Shown here: one piece after another, positions 1 to 9,321 of the stretch
Position numbering within the stretch: the stretch's first letter is position 1
How the letters are laid out: the number at the start of each line of letters is the position of its first letter
Source: Gammaproteobacteria bacterium
GTDB taxonomy: Bacteria; Pseudomonadota; Gammaproteobacteria; Pseudomonadales; Azotimanducaceae
Length of the DNA: 45,362 bases
Assembly (NCBI GenBank): GCA_012960535.1
Contig: DUBB01000043.1
Location: 1 to 45,362, forward strand
Direction: 5' to 3'
Program-made: the position numbers and the translations under genes
Notes under the pieces: model-generated
Seen by the model: the letters and a program-made list of their open reading frames with translations, nothing else
What the model was told of the DNA's origin: nothing
The model's database searches: none

Positions 1-488
1 CGGAGCTTAACTCAGGTTCTAGGGGATGATGCAGTTAGCTGGAAGAGCAAAAATGTGGTTTATTCTTCTTATCCCCGGACACCGGGCGCCTGACTACCAC
101 GGCCAGTTTCCTGGACGGCAAACAGCAGGAGGCCAAATGGTTCAGTGACAATGGCCAATTGGAAATCAGAGGGCGATTCAAAGATGACCAACAAGATGGC
201 CTCTGGGAATATTTTGATAATGACGGACACTTAGCTTATCAGGGTATTTTCAAGAATGGTAAAGAACATGGTCTCTGGCAGGGCTATCACCAAAACAATC
301 AGTTGCTCTACAAGGGCATGATGAATACGGGAGAGCCAGCAGGCCGATTTGAATGGTTTTACGACAATGGCCAATTAGAACGTGCCGGCACTTACGACAA
401 CGGCAGGCTCGAAGGAGCGTGGCATTACTATGATCGCCAAGGCCACCTAACCCAAACGACGCTGTACAGTAATGGCAGGCTAATATGA
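1..488 (+). pseudogene. MORN_2-repeat protein, cut by window edge and frameshifted
   Basis: The readable protein consists of repeated MORN_2-like units (about 22 residues each, pattern W-[FY]-x-x-[NG]-G-[QH]-L followed by G-x-[FY]), as in YwqK-type proteins. Such repeats usually mediate protein or membrane contacts; no enzymatic role can be claimed. The repeat frame is open from 39 to 488 but has no ATG or GTG; its first possible start is a TTG at 159, which falls inside a repeat. Repeat-like sequence continues upstream to about 78 (DTGRL...FLDGK). Before that, frame 1 is open from the window edge to about 90 and reads plausibly (KNVVYSSYP). Joining the two frames needs one extra base in the C-run at 73-76. 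I infer a gene that starts left of the window and carries a one-base deletion or an assembly error. Confidence 0.6.
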
Positions 489-816
489 TGGGTCAAACCA
501 AGACCTGGTTCGGCTGCCATCCGCCTCTGTCAGCCCGCGGGCTGCATTGGCCGGGAAGTTAGCCGCCGAACGCAAACCTTGATAAATCTGGTTTGAGTCC
601 CTGGCCTCCTGGAGGACCACACCTTTCAGGCCTGCCCATTGAAAGGAGATGACTTCAAAACGATTCAAAGGTAGCTTCTGGAAAAAGCAGTTAGGCAGTG
701 CTGTCTAAAGATTGTGGTTAACGAAGGCACCGTTGCTAAGATCTGATCTGGAAGGGCACGAACTATAAGCCATCCTCATTCGTTGCGCTCAAACCTGGGC
801 TAGCCTGCCCTGTTTT
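489..816. other. Intergenic region, no gene seen
   Basis: About 330 bases between the MORN_2 gene and the end of metY on the other strand. It holds a perfect 14-bp GC-rich palindrome at 531-544 (CAGCCCGCGGGCTG) and a short inverted repeat CCTCC-T-GGAGG near 608-618. Neither is followed by a T-run, so I do not call a terminator. A 62-codon minus-strand frame here has no ribosome site and no recognisable motif. Confidence 0.5.
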
Positions 817-2605
<1,789 letters not shown>

Positions 2606-2606
2606 A

Positions 2607-3476
2607 TCAGCTACCTTCTGCCATTTCCCGATCACGTTGTTCCTGGTACCGGGGCGTATTATCTCGCTCTGAGCGTAAGTCTGCGCCTACGGACCGTTTA
2701 TCTCGGTCGGCGATCATCTGCCAACCACTGTCCCAGCTAAAATCCAGCTCTTCAATCGTCGGCTTCGACATATCATCAAAACCAGAGACTGCCGCAGTCA
2801 GCACTGCCAGTTGATTGTCTTTATCAAAAGGTTGACCCGCTTCAAAGCCAAGCGGGTAGTTAAGAAATTTTGCTCTGGGGGGATTGCCTGCCTGCAGGAT
2901 ATCCAGGCCACTACCCATGATAAGCGTCGGTAACCCTGCTGCTTCAAGTTGACGAGCGATCAGACACACGGTCTGGTGGCAGACGGGTCACAACGGCACC
3001 AGCAGCAGCACATCAATCTGCTCATCCATGAGCCTTGCCTGCAAATCAGGAATCAGCTCAGTAGCCACTCTTCGCTGGGAATAAATCCCGCCCATACAAG
3101 AAAAATAATTTTCTGCCAGGCTACCGATGACACCCTCATTTGATAACGCTCGCAATGCTTCGATGGGAAATACACATCGAGGATCCTGACGCGCTTCCAC
3201 CAGGTAATTTTCAGTTACGTGCGAAAAACGGATATCTTCAACGAGCGTCGTATTGGGTATAACTCGGATACTGGTGTCATCCTTATAGTGGTATGCGACC
3301 TGACCCGCAATATAGGCACCGGCCGTAGATAGTAAACCCAACCTGCTCTCTGACAAGGGCTTACCAGGCTTAACAAAATGCGGGTCAGAATCTGCCTCGA
3401 ACCATTTGTAAGGTGTGTAACCCAGACTTTCATAGAGTTCTCTCGTTTGTCCTATGTAACTGACTGGCTGCCGCAT
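2607..3476 (-). CDS. GrdB/PrdB-like selenoprotein, UxxC motif, in-frame UGA
   Basis: One 289-codon gene read through a UGA at 2990-2988, codon 163. Upstream of the UGA the protein ends VLLLVPL; after it the same frame continues P-V-C-H-Q-T-V-C-L-I-A-R with no break for 126 codons. This gives U-P-V-C, a redox UxxC site (Sec163, Cys166), followed by an AAGLPTLIMGSGLDI segment like the glycine/sarcosine/betaine/D-proline reductase selenoprotein B family. The start at 3476 has a near-ideal GGAGGTGAAC ribosome site; the downstream half alone would start at a GTG (2969) with none. A hairpin with a CGUGU loop lies 16-30 bases past the U of UGA. Unlike classical GrdB it stands alone, without GrdA/GrdC partners, so the substrate is unknown. 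It heads an operon with a CoA-binding protein and metY. Use of UGA as Sec is inferred; selA/B/C/D are not in the window. Confidence 0.82.
2956..2980 (-). promoter_or_regulatory. Candidate bacterial SECIS hairpin
   Basis: Counting the U of UGA as +1, the mRNA has CAGAC (+16 to +20), loop CGUGU (+21 to +25) and GUCUG (+26 to +30), a perfect 5-bp stem. A lower GC/GC clamp closes at +11/+12 with +34/+35, leaving a small 3x3 internal loop that can also hold one A-U pair. Bacterial SECIS elements need an apical loop roughly 16-37 bases after UGA with a G in one of its first two positions; both conditions are met. A competing hairpin GUCUG-CCAC-CAGAC (+7 to +20) is possible. Confidence 0.65.
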
Positions 3477-3979
3477 GTTCACCTCCAAGTGATTTCTGGC
3501 CAGATAAATACCACACCAGGATCGTTCCAACTTCTATCATAATACTCTATAGCACCTCAGGCCGAAAACAATTCTCCGCCTCACACCTGAGCACCAACGG
3601 CTAAACCCAGGCGCCCCCTTAGCCTAACGGCCTATCATCAACCCTACGGTTGACGCCTTTAGCATCAGGCGCTCGATCAAATTCTCTGGGATCACTGAAC
3701 AAGGAAAAGTCGATTCATCGATGTGGCTCTGGGCACGCTGAAAACAATTCAAATCTAACAGCATCAGGATCATAACTGCGTTCACAGGCCAATTCTGAAA
3801 CGCTTCTTTAAGTTCAAACGCGGTTACCCAAAGACTAGTTATATGAAAACCCGATAAACACAATCAGCCCCGGGATTGATGCATCACAGCGAGGTACGCT
3901 CTGAGCAGTCATGCTTTTGTATTGACAATGCTTTACACTAGATCGCCATAAAGCCTTAATTTTTCAGGAGTTCCAGGTT
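3477..3979. other. Intergenic region between divergent genes
   Basis: About 500 bases between the selenoprotein start (minus) and the TPR lipoprotein start (plus). It contains a short hairpin TCAACC-CTAC-GGTTGA at 3638-3653 and a TTGACA box just before the lipoprotein gene. A 79-codon minus-strand frame at 3624-3863 has no ribosome site and no family resemblance, so I leave it out. Confidence 0.5.
3922..3952 (+). promoter_or_regulatory. Candidate sigma-70 promoter for the TPR lipoprotein
   Basis: A perfect -35 hexamer TTGACA is at 3922-3927. The best -10 is weak: CATAAA at 3947-3952 with a 19-base spacer. It lies 28 bases before the start codon, which itself has AGGAG about 11 bases upstream. 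The -35 is convincing, the -10 is not. Confidence 0.35.
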
Positions 3980-5641
3980 ATGCGAGCGTTAACTATTGCA
4001 ATCATATCGATAATTCTGCCGACCCTGAGTGGCTGCGCAAAAGAAGAATCCTTATTAGATGTAGTCACCCGCGCAGGCGCCCCCCTATTTGACGGCATGG
4101 GTGATCATAGTCACCCAATAACCAGTGATGTTGCCTATACGCAACGTTATTTTGACCAGGGTCTGACCATAGATTTCGCTTTTAATCATGCCGAATCGGC
4201 TCGTTCTTTTAAGGCAGCGCAGACTCTGGATCCGCAGTGTGCCATGTGCTTCTGGGGTGAAGCCCTCGCCTTGGGCCCGAATATCAATGTCACCAGTAAC
4301 GGGGCTGTGATCATGGCGGATCGTGATCGTCTCGCGGCTCATGCGGCAATCCAAAAAGCACTTACTCTAAAACACACCGCATCGCAGCAGGAACAAGACT
4401 ACATTGACGCTCTGGCGACGCGTTACAACGGTGACCCGACCACTGAGCGAGGCCCATTGGACCAACAATACGTCGCTGCAATGCGCAATCTAACGCTGAA
4501 ATACCCTCAAGATGATGACGCAGCGTCTTTGTTTGCCGAAGCCATCATGAACACCATGCCCTGGGACTACTGGATAGATGCTGACAACCCAAAACCACTC
4601 ACTCAGGAAGCCATAGTGACCCTGGAAGCAGTCCTTCAAAGAAACCCTTTCCATCCCATGGCGTTGCACCTCTATATTCACGCTGTGGAATCATCATCAG
4701 AACCTGAACGGGCAGAACAACCTGCCGACAGGCTGATCAACCAGGTACCGGGTGCCGGTCACCTGGTACATATGCCTTCCCACATTTATTATCGAATAGG
4801 TCGTTATGCTGATGCTTCACGTGCCAATGAACTGGCCGCCGCAGTCGACGAAAAATATATAGCCGCTTGTAATGCGCAAGGGTTTTATCCTGCCGCTTAT
4901 TACCCCCACAATATTCACTTCCTATGGTCATCTTCGAGCATGGAAGGCAGAAGTGCAGTGGCCATAGAGGCAGGCAAGAAAGTGGCAAACAATGTCAAGA
5001 TTGAGATGATCGATCAATTCCCCGGTGTTGAATTCTTCAAGACCATCCCCATACAATCTCTGGTGCAATTTGGTCTCTGGGATGAAATCTTAAAAGAAGA
5101 CCCGCCGGCAGAACGGTTGGAATACGCAAATGGCATCTGGCACTATGCTCGCGCTGTTGCCTTCGCCAACAAGGGTGAAATCGAAAAAGCCCGGGCTGAA
5201 CAGGCCGCCATAAGTACCTTTAAGGAAGACCAGGATATCCTATTCCTTGATTCAATCTCCTATCCGGCCTCCATGCTGCTGCAAATCGCCGAAGCCCTTG
5301 CTTCAGGTGAAATTGCGCTGGCAGGAAACGATCCAGAATCAGCGGTCTCACACTTTAGCTCGGCAGTGGCGGTACAGGATAAACTGCCCTACACAGAACC
5401 ACCATTTTGGTATTACCCGTCCCGGCTTTCACTGGGTAAGGCGCTGCTGGCGGCCAACCTAGCTGCGCAAGCAGAACAGGTCTATCAGCGTAATCTGGAA
5501 AGATACCCTCGCAACGGCTGGGCATTGTATGGCCTGATGCTGGCTTTGTCAGCCCAGGGTAAGGAAACAAGCGCAGTCGCGGCTCGTTTTGATACGGTCT
5601 GGGCCAATGCAGATGTAACACTGACGGCGTCGCGCTTCTAA
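3980..5641 (+). CDS. TPR-repeat lipoprotein with CxxC motif
   Basis: 553-residue predicted lipoprotein: a short hydrophobic signal (residues 4-17) ends in a lipobox LSGC with Cys19, so it is probably anchored in the membrane facing the periplasm. The rest is helical repeats of TPR type, e.g. AESARSFKAAQTLDPQCAMCFWGEA (given in part: FKAAQTLDPQC), VTLEAVLQRNPFHPMALHL, IGRYADASRANELAA and a C-terminal AEQVYQRNLERYPRNGWALY. Two Cys (87 and 90) form CAMC followed by FWGEA; in this repeat family the CxxCFWG block recurs at the first repeat, so it may be structural, a disulfide or a metal site. HMPSHIYYRIGRY and YYPHNIHFLW are further family-like blocks rich in His. It is a single gene with its own promoter-like site. 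No enzymatic function can be assigned. Confidence 0.75.
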   Translation: MRALTIAIISIILPTLSGCAKEESLLDVVTRAGAPLFDGMGDHSHPITSDVAYTQRYFDQGLTIDFAFNHAESARSFKAAQTLDPQCAMCFWGEALALGPNINVTSNGAVIMADRDRLAAHAAIQKALTLKHTASQQEQDYIDALATRYNGDPTTERGPLDQQYVAAMRNLTLKYPQDDDAASLFAEAIMNTMPWDYWIDADNPKPLTQEAIVTLEAVLQRNPFHPMALHLYIHAVESSSEPERAEQPADRLINQVPGAGHLVHMPSHIYYRIGRYADASRANELAAAVDEKYIAACNAQGFYPAAYYPHNIHFLWSSSSMEGRSAVAIEAGKKVANNVKIEMIDQFPGVEFFKTIPIQSLVQFGLWDEILKEDPPAERLEYANGIWHYARAVAFANKGEIEKARAEQAAISTFKEDQDILFLDSISYPASMLLQIAEALASGEIALAGNDPESAVSHFSSAVAVQDKLPYTEPPFWYYPSRLSLGKALLAANLAAQAEQVYQRNLERYPRNGWALYGLMLALSAQGKETSAVAARFDTVWANADVTLTASRF

Positions 5642-5807
5642 GATCTGGTCATATTGCATTAAAGTTTTAATGACTTCATGCGGGGGTAACTCAATCGTCG
5701 TTGCCCGTGAATAGTTTTAAGGCACCCGGTGCGCTTTTATATAGTTACCATTACAAATACCGCCTGGCAGAGCTGTCAAACTCAGCCTTACCCACATGGT
5801 TCTAATT

Positions 5808-7136
5808 TTATGGAGTCTCTTGCAACTGCTGGCTTTGCTGTGAGAATTTGTTGGAAAGCCAGTAAAGCAGGAGCCCAACAGCGATAATCAACAGTCCTGA
5901 GAGCCCTTCCTGAGGCCGATTTATCAATATATAAATCAAGGTCCAGAGCGTTAGCAATAGAAAAATGAGCGGCGTAAAAGGGTACCCGAAGGTTCGATAG
6001 GCACCCGGCTTGGACATGCCTTTGGCTCTCAATACAAAGACGCCAGCAACTGTGAACAGGGTGTTGGTCGCTAATACAAACCCAGAAAACACTAGTATTG
6101 ACTCGAAAGTCGATGTCAGCACTAATATTTCTGCCAACAGTGCAACGCAGACAATTGCGGCTATGGGTAAGCCTGCCCGGTTGGTGACGGACAGGAATCT
6201 AAAGATTCGAAAATCCTGGCCAATTACCTGTAGTACCCGTGGGCCTGCCAAGAGCATAGCACTTACAGTAGAAATCAGCAGAGCCGATAACATCAATCCC
6301 ATCAACCTGCCTGCCTCCTGACCAAAGGCATATTCAGATGCTATCAGCCCTACTTCTATCTTGCCCTTCATGGCATCCATGGGGGCAGCCAGCAGAAACA
6401 GATAGTTCAGCATCAGGTAGAACACAATGACTACAATCGTTCCAGCAAACAGCACTAACGGCAATTTCTTCTGCGGCGCATCTAACTCATCGAGAATATA
6501 GGTCGCTGCATTCCAGCCGGTATAGGCGTAGTTCACGTAAATCAATGCCACCGCGAACGCACCACCGGTTAAAACTGCCGCATCACCGCTTACTGGAATC
6601 AATGAAATTGGTTGCCTGCTCTCCGAAAAGAAAAACACCAGTAAGCAGAAAGCCAGAATCAAGAGCACTTTTATCGTGGTAAAAACCAGTTGCGTCTGAC
6701 CACTGGCGCGACGACTATAACAATGCAGACAGGTCAGGCAGAAAATCAGCAGTGCCGCTGCCAGGCCCGAGTTAACCCAGCTGACAACCGAACTCAGGTA
6801 GGCCCCAAAAGTCATTGCTGCCAGGGCTATGGGTGCAGCAAAACCAACCGAGACTGAAATCCAACCCGATACAAATCCCATTGCCGGGTGGTAGATCCGT
6901 CCCAGAAAATTGTACTCCCCGCCAGAACGTGGCAGGTTAGCACCGAGTTCAGCGTAGGTCAGCGCACCACACAGAGCGGTCACACCACCTACTAACCACA
7001 ACATCATCAAGACAAACACCGACTGAATATCAATGAGTTGAAAGCCAAGACTGGTAAATACACCGGTACCGATCATGTTGGCCACGACAATTGCGATGGC
7101 CGTCGACTGGTTGAATTTTGAAGACACTGTACCCAT
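5808..7136 (-). CDS. APC-family amino acid permease
   Basis: Inner-membrane transporter of the APC superfamily with about 12 hydrophobic helices. The N-terminal helix carries VANMIGTGVF, the substrate-binding GxG-type unwound motif of this superfamily; helix 3 region has ELGANLPRSGGEYNFLGRIY, also typical. It likely moves an amino acid or amine by proton symport or antiport; the substrate is not readable. The long open frame begins at 7319, but that extension overlaps the exchanger gene and is built of a 21-bp DNA repeat. The ATG at 7136 has AAAAGG directly against it, too close for a ribosome site; a GTG at 7127 (codon 4) has AAGGATGG at good spacing and may be the true start. The gene ends SQQSQQLQETP. 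It is third in a minus-strand row after a sensor and an exchanger. Confidence 0.85.
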   Translation of the reverse strand: MGTVSSKFNQSTAIAIVVANMIGTGVFTSLGFQLIDIQSVFVLMMLWLVGGVTALCGALTYAELGANLPRSGGEYNFLGRIYHPAMGFVSGWISVSVGFAAPIALAAMTFGAYLSSVVSWVNSGLAAALLIFCLTCLHCYSRRASGQTQLVFTTIKVLLILAFCLLVFFFSESRQPISLIPVSGDAAVLTGGAFAVALIYVNYAYTGWNAATYILDELDAPQKKLPLVLFAGTIVVIVFYLMLNYLFLLAAPMDAMKGKIEVGLIASEYAFGQEAGRLMGLMLSALLISTVSAMLLAGPRVLQVIGQDFRIFRFLSVTNRAGLPIAAIVCVALLAEILVLTSTFESILVFSGFVLATNTLFTVAGVFVLRAKGMSKPGAYRTFGYPFTPLIFLLLTLWTLIYILINRPQEGLSGLLIIAVGLLLYWLSNKFSQQSQQLQETP

Positions 7137-7147
7137 CCTTTTCAAAC

Positions 7148-7202
7148 TGTCTGCTGAGATTTCAAAACTATCTGCTGAAATTTCAAAACCATCCGCTAAA
7201 AC
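7148..7202. repeat. 21-bp tandem repeat between exchanger and permease genes
   Basis: Two full copies (7148-7168 and 7169-7189, 19 of 21 bases identical) of a unit ending GATTTCAAAAC or AATTTCAAAAC, plus a partial copy to 7202. It starts at the exchanger's stop codon and fills the gap before the permease start. The unit is seven codons long, which keeps the upstream permease frame open (ISADSFE repeated) and produces a misleading N-terminal extension. Confidence 0.8.
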
Positions 7203-8146
7203 AAAAACCAGATATAGAGCACATACGAAGCCAGGTAAAAAACACCCATCAACCGTCCCAAAGACCCCTTGACAAGAGCAGCGATCCACAATGTCACACT
7301 CGCCCCCAGCATCACCCATATATCAAACTGCAAAAACTCACTGGCAACGGGAATATCAGTCAGAATCGCAGTAACACCGATGATCGCCAGAATATTGAAC
7401 AGATTACTGCCAACTACATTACCGATGGCGACATCGCTGCTCTTATGAAATGCAGCGACTAACGCCGTGCTCAACTCTGGAAGCGATGTGCCCAGCGCGA
7501 CAAGACTGAGGCCAATTACACTTTCCTTAACGCCCCAGGCCGCTGCAAGACCAATTCCACCTCTTATTACCAGGTCAGCGCCCAATGGCAGGGCAATGCA
7601 GCCCAGAACAATGAGCAACAAAATGGTGCTCGAATGGGAGGGCAAGCCGATGCCTTTATTAAATTCTTGTTCAGCATCCTCTACGCTGGGTAGAACCGCA
7701 ACACCTCTGGCACTGGCAACCAGGAACAGAACTAAAACAGCAACTAGAAAGATTCCAGCAAACAAACTGATTGGCTGAAAGTAACACAGCACAATAAAAA
7801 ATAATGTCACGAGGACCATCAGGCTGGTCTGCCAGCGTAAGCCTGGTTGGTTGGCGACTATCGGATAAATCAATATCGGCACGCCCATTACCAACAACAC
7901 ATTCGCTATATTACTACCAATAACATTACCCACAGCCAACTCCGGATGGTCAGAGAGTGCAGCCAGGACTGAAATCATCATTTCCGGGGCAGAAGTACCC
8001 ATTGCAACAACAGTCATACCGACCACAACAGGCGGAATTCTGGTTCGCTTTGAAAAAGCCAGGGCACCACGAACCAGCAACTCCCCACCCATCAGCAGAT
8101 AAATAAAACCACCAAATAATTTTAACGTATCAAGAAATTCAGGCAT
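7196..8146 (-). CDS. CaCA-family Ca2+/Na+ (cation) exchanger, YrbG-like
   Basis: 316-residue inner-membrane antiporter with about 10 helices and the two inverted alpha-repeats of the CaCA superfamily: alpha-1 has GTSAPEM (about residues 50-56) and GNVIGSNIANV; alpha-2 has GTSLPEL and GNVVGSNLFNI. The acidic residues in GTSxPE and Asn in GSNxxN are the ion-binding positions. It should exchange Ca2+ (or another divalent cation) for Na+ or H+. The ATG at 8146 overlaps the end of the sensor gene by eight bases (ATGCCTGA) and has AAAGG upstream, so the two are co-translated. A longer frame from 8182 lies inside the sensor gene and is less likely. The stop falls at the edge of a 21-bp repeat. Confidence 0.9.
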   Translation of the reverse strand: MPEFLDTLKLFGGFIYLLMGGELLVRGALAFSKRTRIPPVVVGMTVVAMGTSAPEMMISVLAALSDHPELAVGNVIGSNIANVLLVMGVPILIYPIVANQPGLRWQTSLMVLVTLFFIVLCYFQPISLFAGIFLVAVLVLFLVASARGVAVLPSVEDAEQEFNKGIGLPSHSSTILLLIVLGCIALPLGADLVIRGGIGLAAAWGVKESVIGLSLVALGTSLPELSTALVAAFHKSSDVAIGNVVGSNLFNILAIIGVTAILTDIPVASEFLQFDIWVMLGASVTLWIAALVKGSLGRLMGVFYLASYVLYIWFLF

Positions 8147-9236
8147 CTTCTGGCCTTTTATTCTCTTTACTGAGGGTGTCAAGATAACTATTTAAGTTTT
8201 CTGCAAGATAGGTGATTTCATCATCACCCTGGACCAGGGCTCTTACATCAATGTCCCCCGCCTTTAATCTTTGCACCACCTCAGCCAGTTGCTGAACCGG
8301 TCTTGCAAAATACAGTCCCAGTAACGCCCCTCCCAAGATAGCAAAAGCAGAAACCGACAATCCAATATCAACCAAGGCTGTCAACAGGAGATCTGACCTG
8401 ACCTCCTCCTCGGAGGCATCCACCTTGACCACTAGACCCCATTTAAGCTGAGGAATATAACGGCTAGCCATCCACACCAATTGCCCCCGATCATCTCTGA
8501 CGTGGGTTAGTGGTTTGGCTTGTTTTGTCAAGGCCGCTTGAATGTCCTCTGATATTTCCGATAACTGAATTATCTGGCCCTGCTGAATAGGCGCCATGTG
8601 TCGCCGCCGACTCAGCAAGGTCACAGGTGACCCGTCTTCTCCACCTGCAAACATCAAAACCTCACCGGTGGTTCCAAGTCCCGTTACGTTTTCAGCGATA
8701 CTGACCAGATCCTCTGCATCGAAGATCAATTCAAGCCCGCCACCTAGTTTCCCCTGATCAATAATGCGAGCAGCCAAGACCACCTGAACTTCTTTTTCTT
8801 CGTTTACCAGAGTGCCTCTGTACTCAATGTCTGTGGCCGGCATTGCATGCAGTTTAGCCAGGCTCGGCTTGCCCACAGCAACCAGTTCCACGCCCGCAGA
8901 ATCAAAAATTTTGACAGCATCAATGCCGTTAACCTCCGAGTAAAGAGCGATTAATTTTAACAACGCTTGGGATTCGTCAGTTCCCTCACCTTTAGTGAGT
9001 TCAGCAAAACGACCCTGGCTTACCACATGCTGGCTGAGCAGTTTGACAATCTTTCGCCAGTGCTGCTGCACTTTTAATAAATCACGTTTTTTACCCTCTG
9101 CCAGGGCATCTAATTGTCTGACTGATATCTCCTGGAGCAGACCCGCAGATGTTCTGTAGGCAAAAGCGCCCAGCAGCGCCATACTGATTAGAGAAACCGC
9201 CACTAGTAGTAGCGATAACTTTGTTCTAATGTCCAA
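8139..9236 (-). CDS. dCache-HAMP membrane sensor without output domain
   Basis: 365 residues: a transmembrane helix at about 7-27, a large periplasmic region of about 250 residues with Cache-like features (VKIFDSAGVELVAVGK, GLGTTGEVLMF, LTHVRDDRGQLVWMASRYI, WGLVVKVDASEE), a second helix at about 287-308 and a HAMP linker (ARPVQQLAEVVQRLKAGDIDV). It stops soon after the HAMP helix 2, so there is no kinase, GGDEF or methyl-accepting module. The start is a TTG at 9236 with GGGGA seven bases upstream; no ATG is available before a stop. It overlaps the exchanger gene, which suggests the sensor may act on the transporter or with a separate partner. Alternatively it is the remnant of a longer sensor protein. 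Confidence 0.75.
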   Translation of the reverse strand: MDIRTKLSLLLVAVSLISMALLGAFAYRTSAGLLQEISVRQLDALAEGKKRDLLKVQQHWRKIVKLLSQHVVSQGRFAELTKGEGTDESQALLKLIALYSEVNGIDAVKIFDSAGVELVAVGKPSLAKLHAMPATDIEYRGTLVNEEKEVQVVLAARIIDQGKLGGGLELIFDAEDLVSIAENVTGLGTTGEVLMFAGGEDGSPVTLLSRRRHMAPIQQGQIIQLSEISEDIQAALTKQAKPLTHVRDDRGQLVWMASRYIPQLKWGLVVKVDASEEEVRSDLLLTALVDIGLSVSAFAILGGALLGLYFARPVQQLAEVVQRLKAGDIDVRALVQGDDEITYLAENLNSYLDTLSKENKRPEDA

Positions 9237-9321
9237 AGATTGATCCCCGAGAGCCTAACAGCCGATGAGTCTAACCCATTGCTTGCTAACAGTACTAGAG
9301 AGCAAATTCAGGTGTTTAGAT

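Noticed and set aside
489..816. Possible tRNA remnant (GGTTTGAGTCC segment near 588-602)
   Set aside because: No cloverleaf can be drawn around it and no acceptor stem is found.
2607..2969. Separate gene starting at GTG 2969
   Set aside because: It has no ribosome site, is in frame with the preceding gene, and its first residues complete the UxxC motif; read as the C-terminal part of the selenoprotein.
3624..3863. 79-codon minus-strand frame between the selenoprotein and the TPR lipoprotein
   Set aside because: No ribosome site, no recognisable motif, and codon pattern unlike neighbours; treated as chance.
5720..5745. Terminator after the TPR lipoprotein (GCACC-C-GGTGC then TTTT)
   Set aside because: The stem is short, with a one-base loop if all five pairs form, and the T-run is short; too weak to call.
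7137..7319. N-terminal extension of the amino acid permease to 7319
   Set aside because: The extra residues come from a 21-bp DNA repeat and an overlap with the exchanger gene; relatives start near the first helix.
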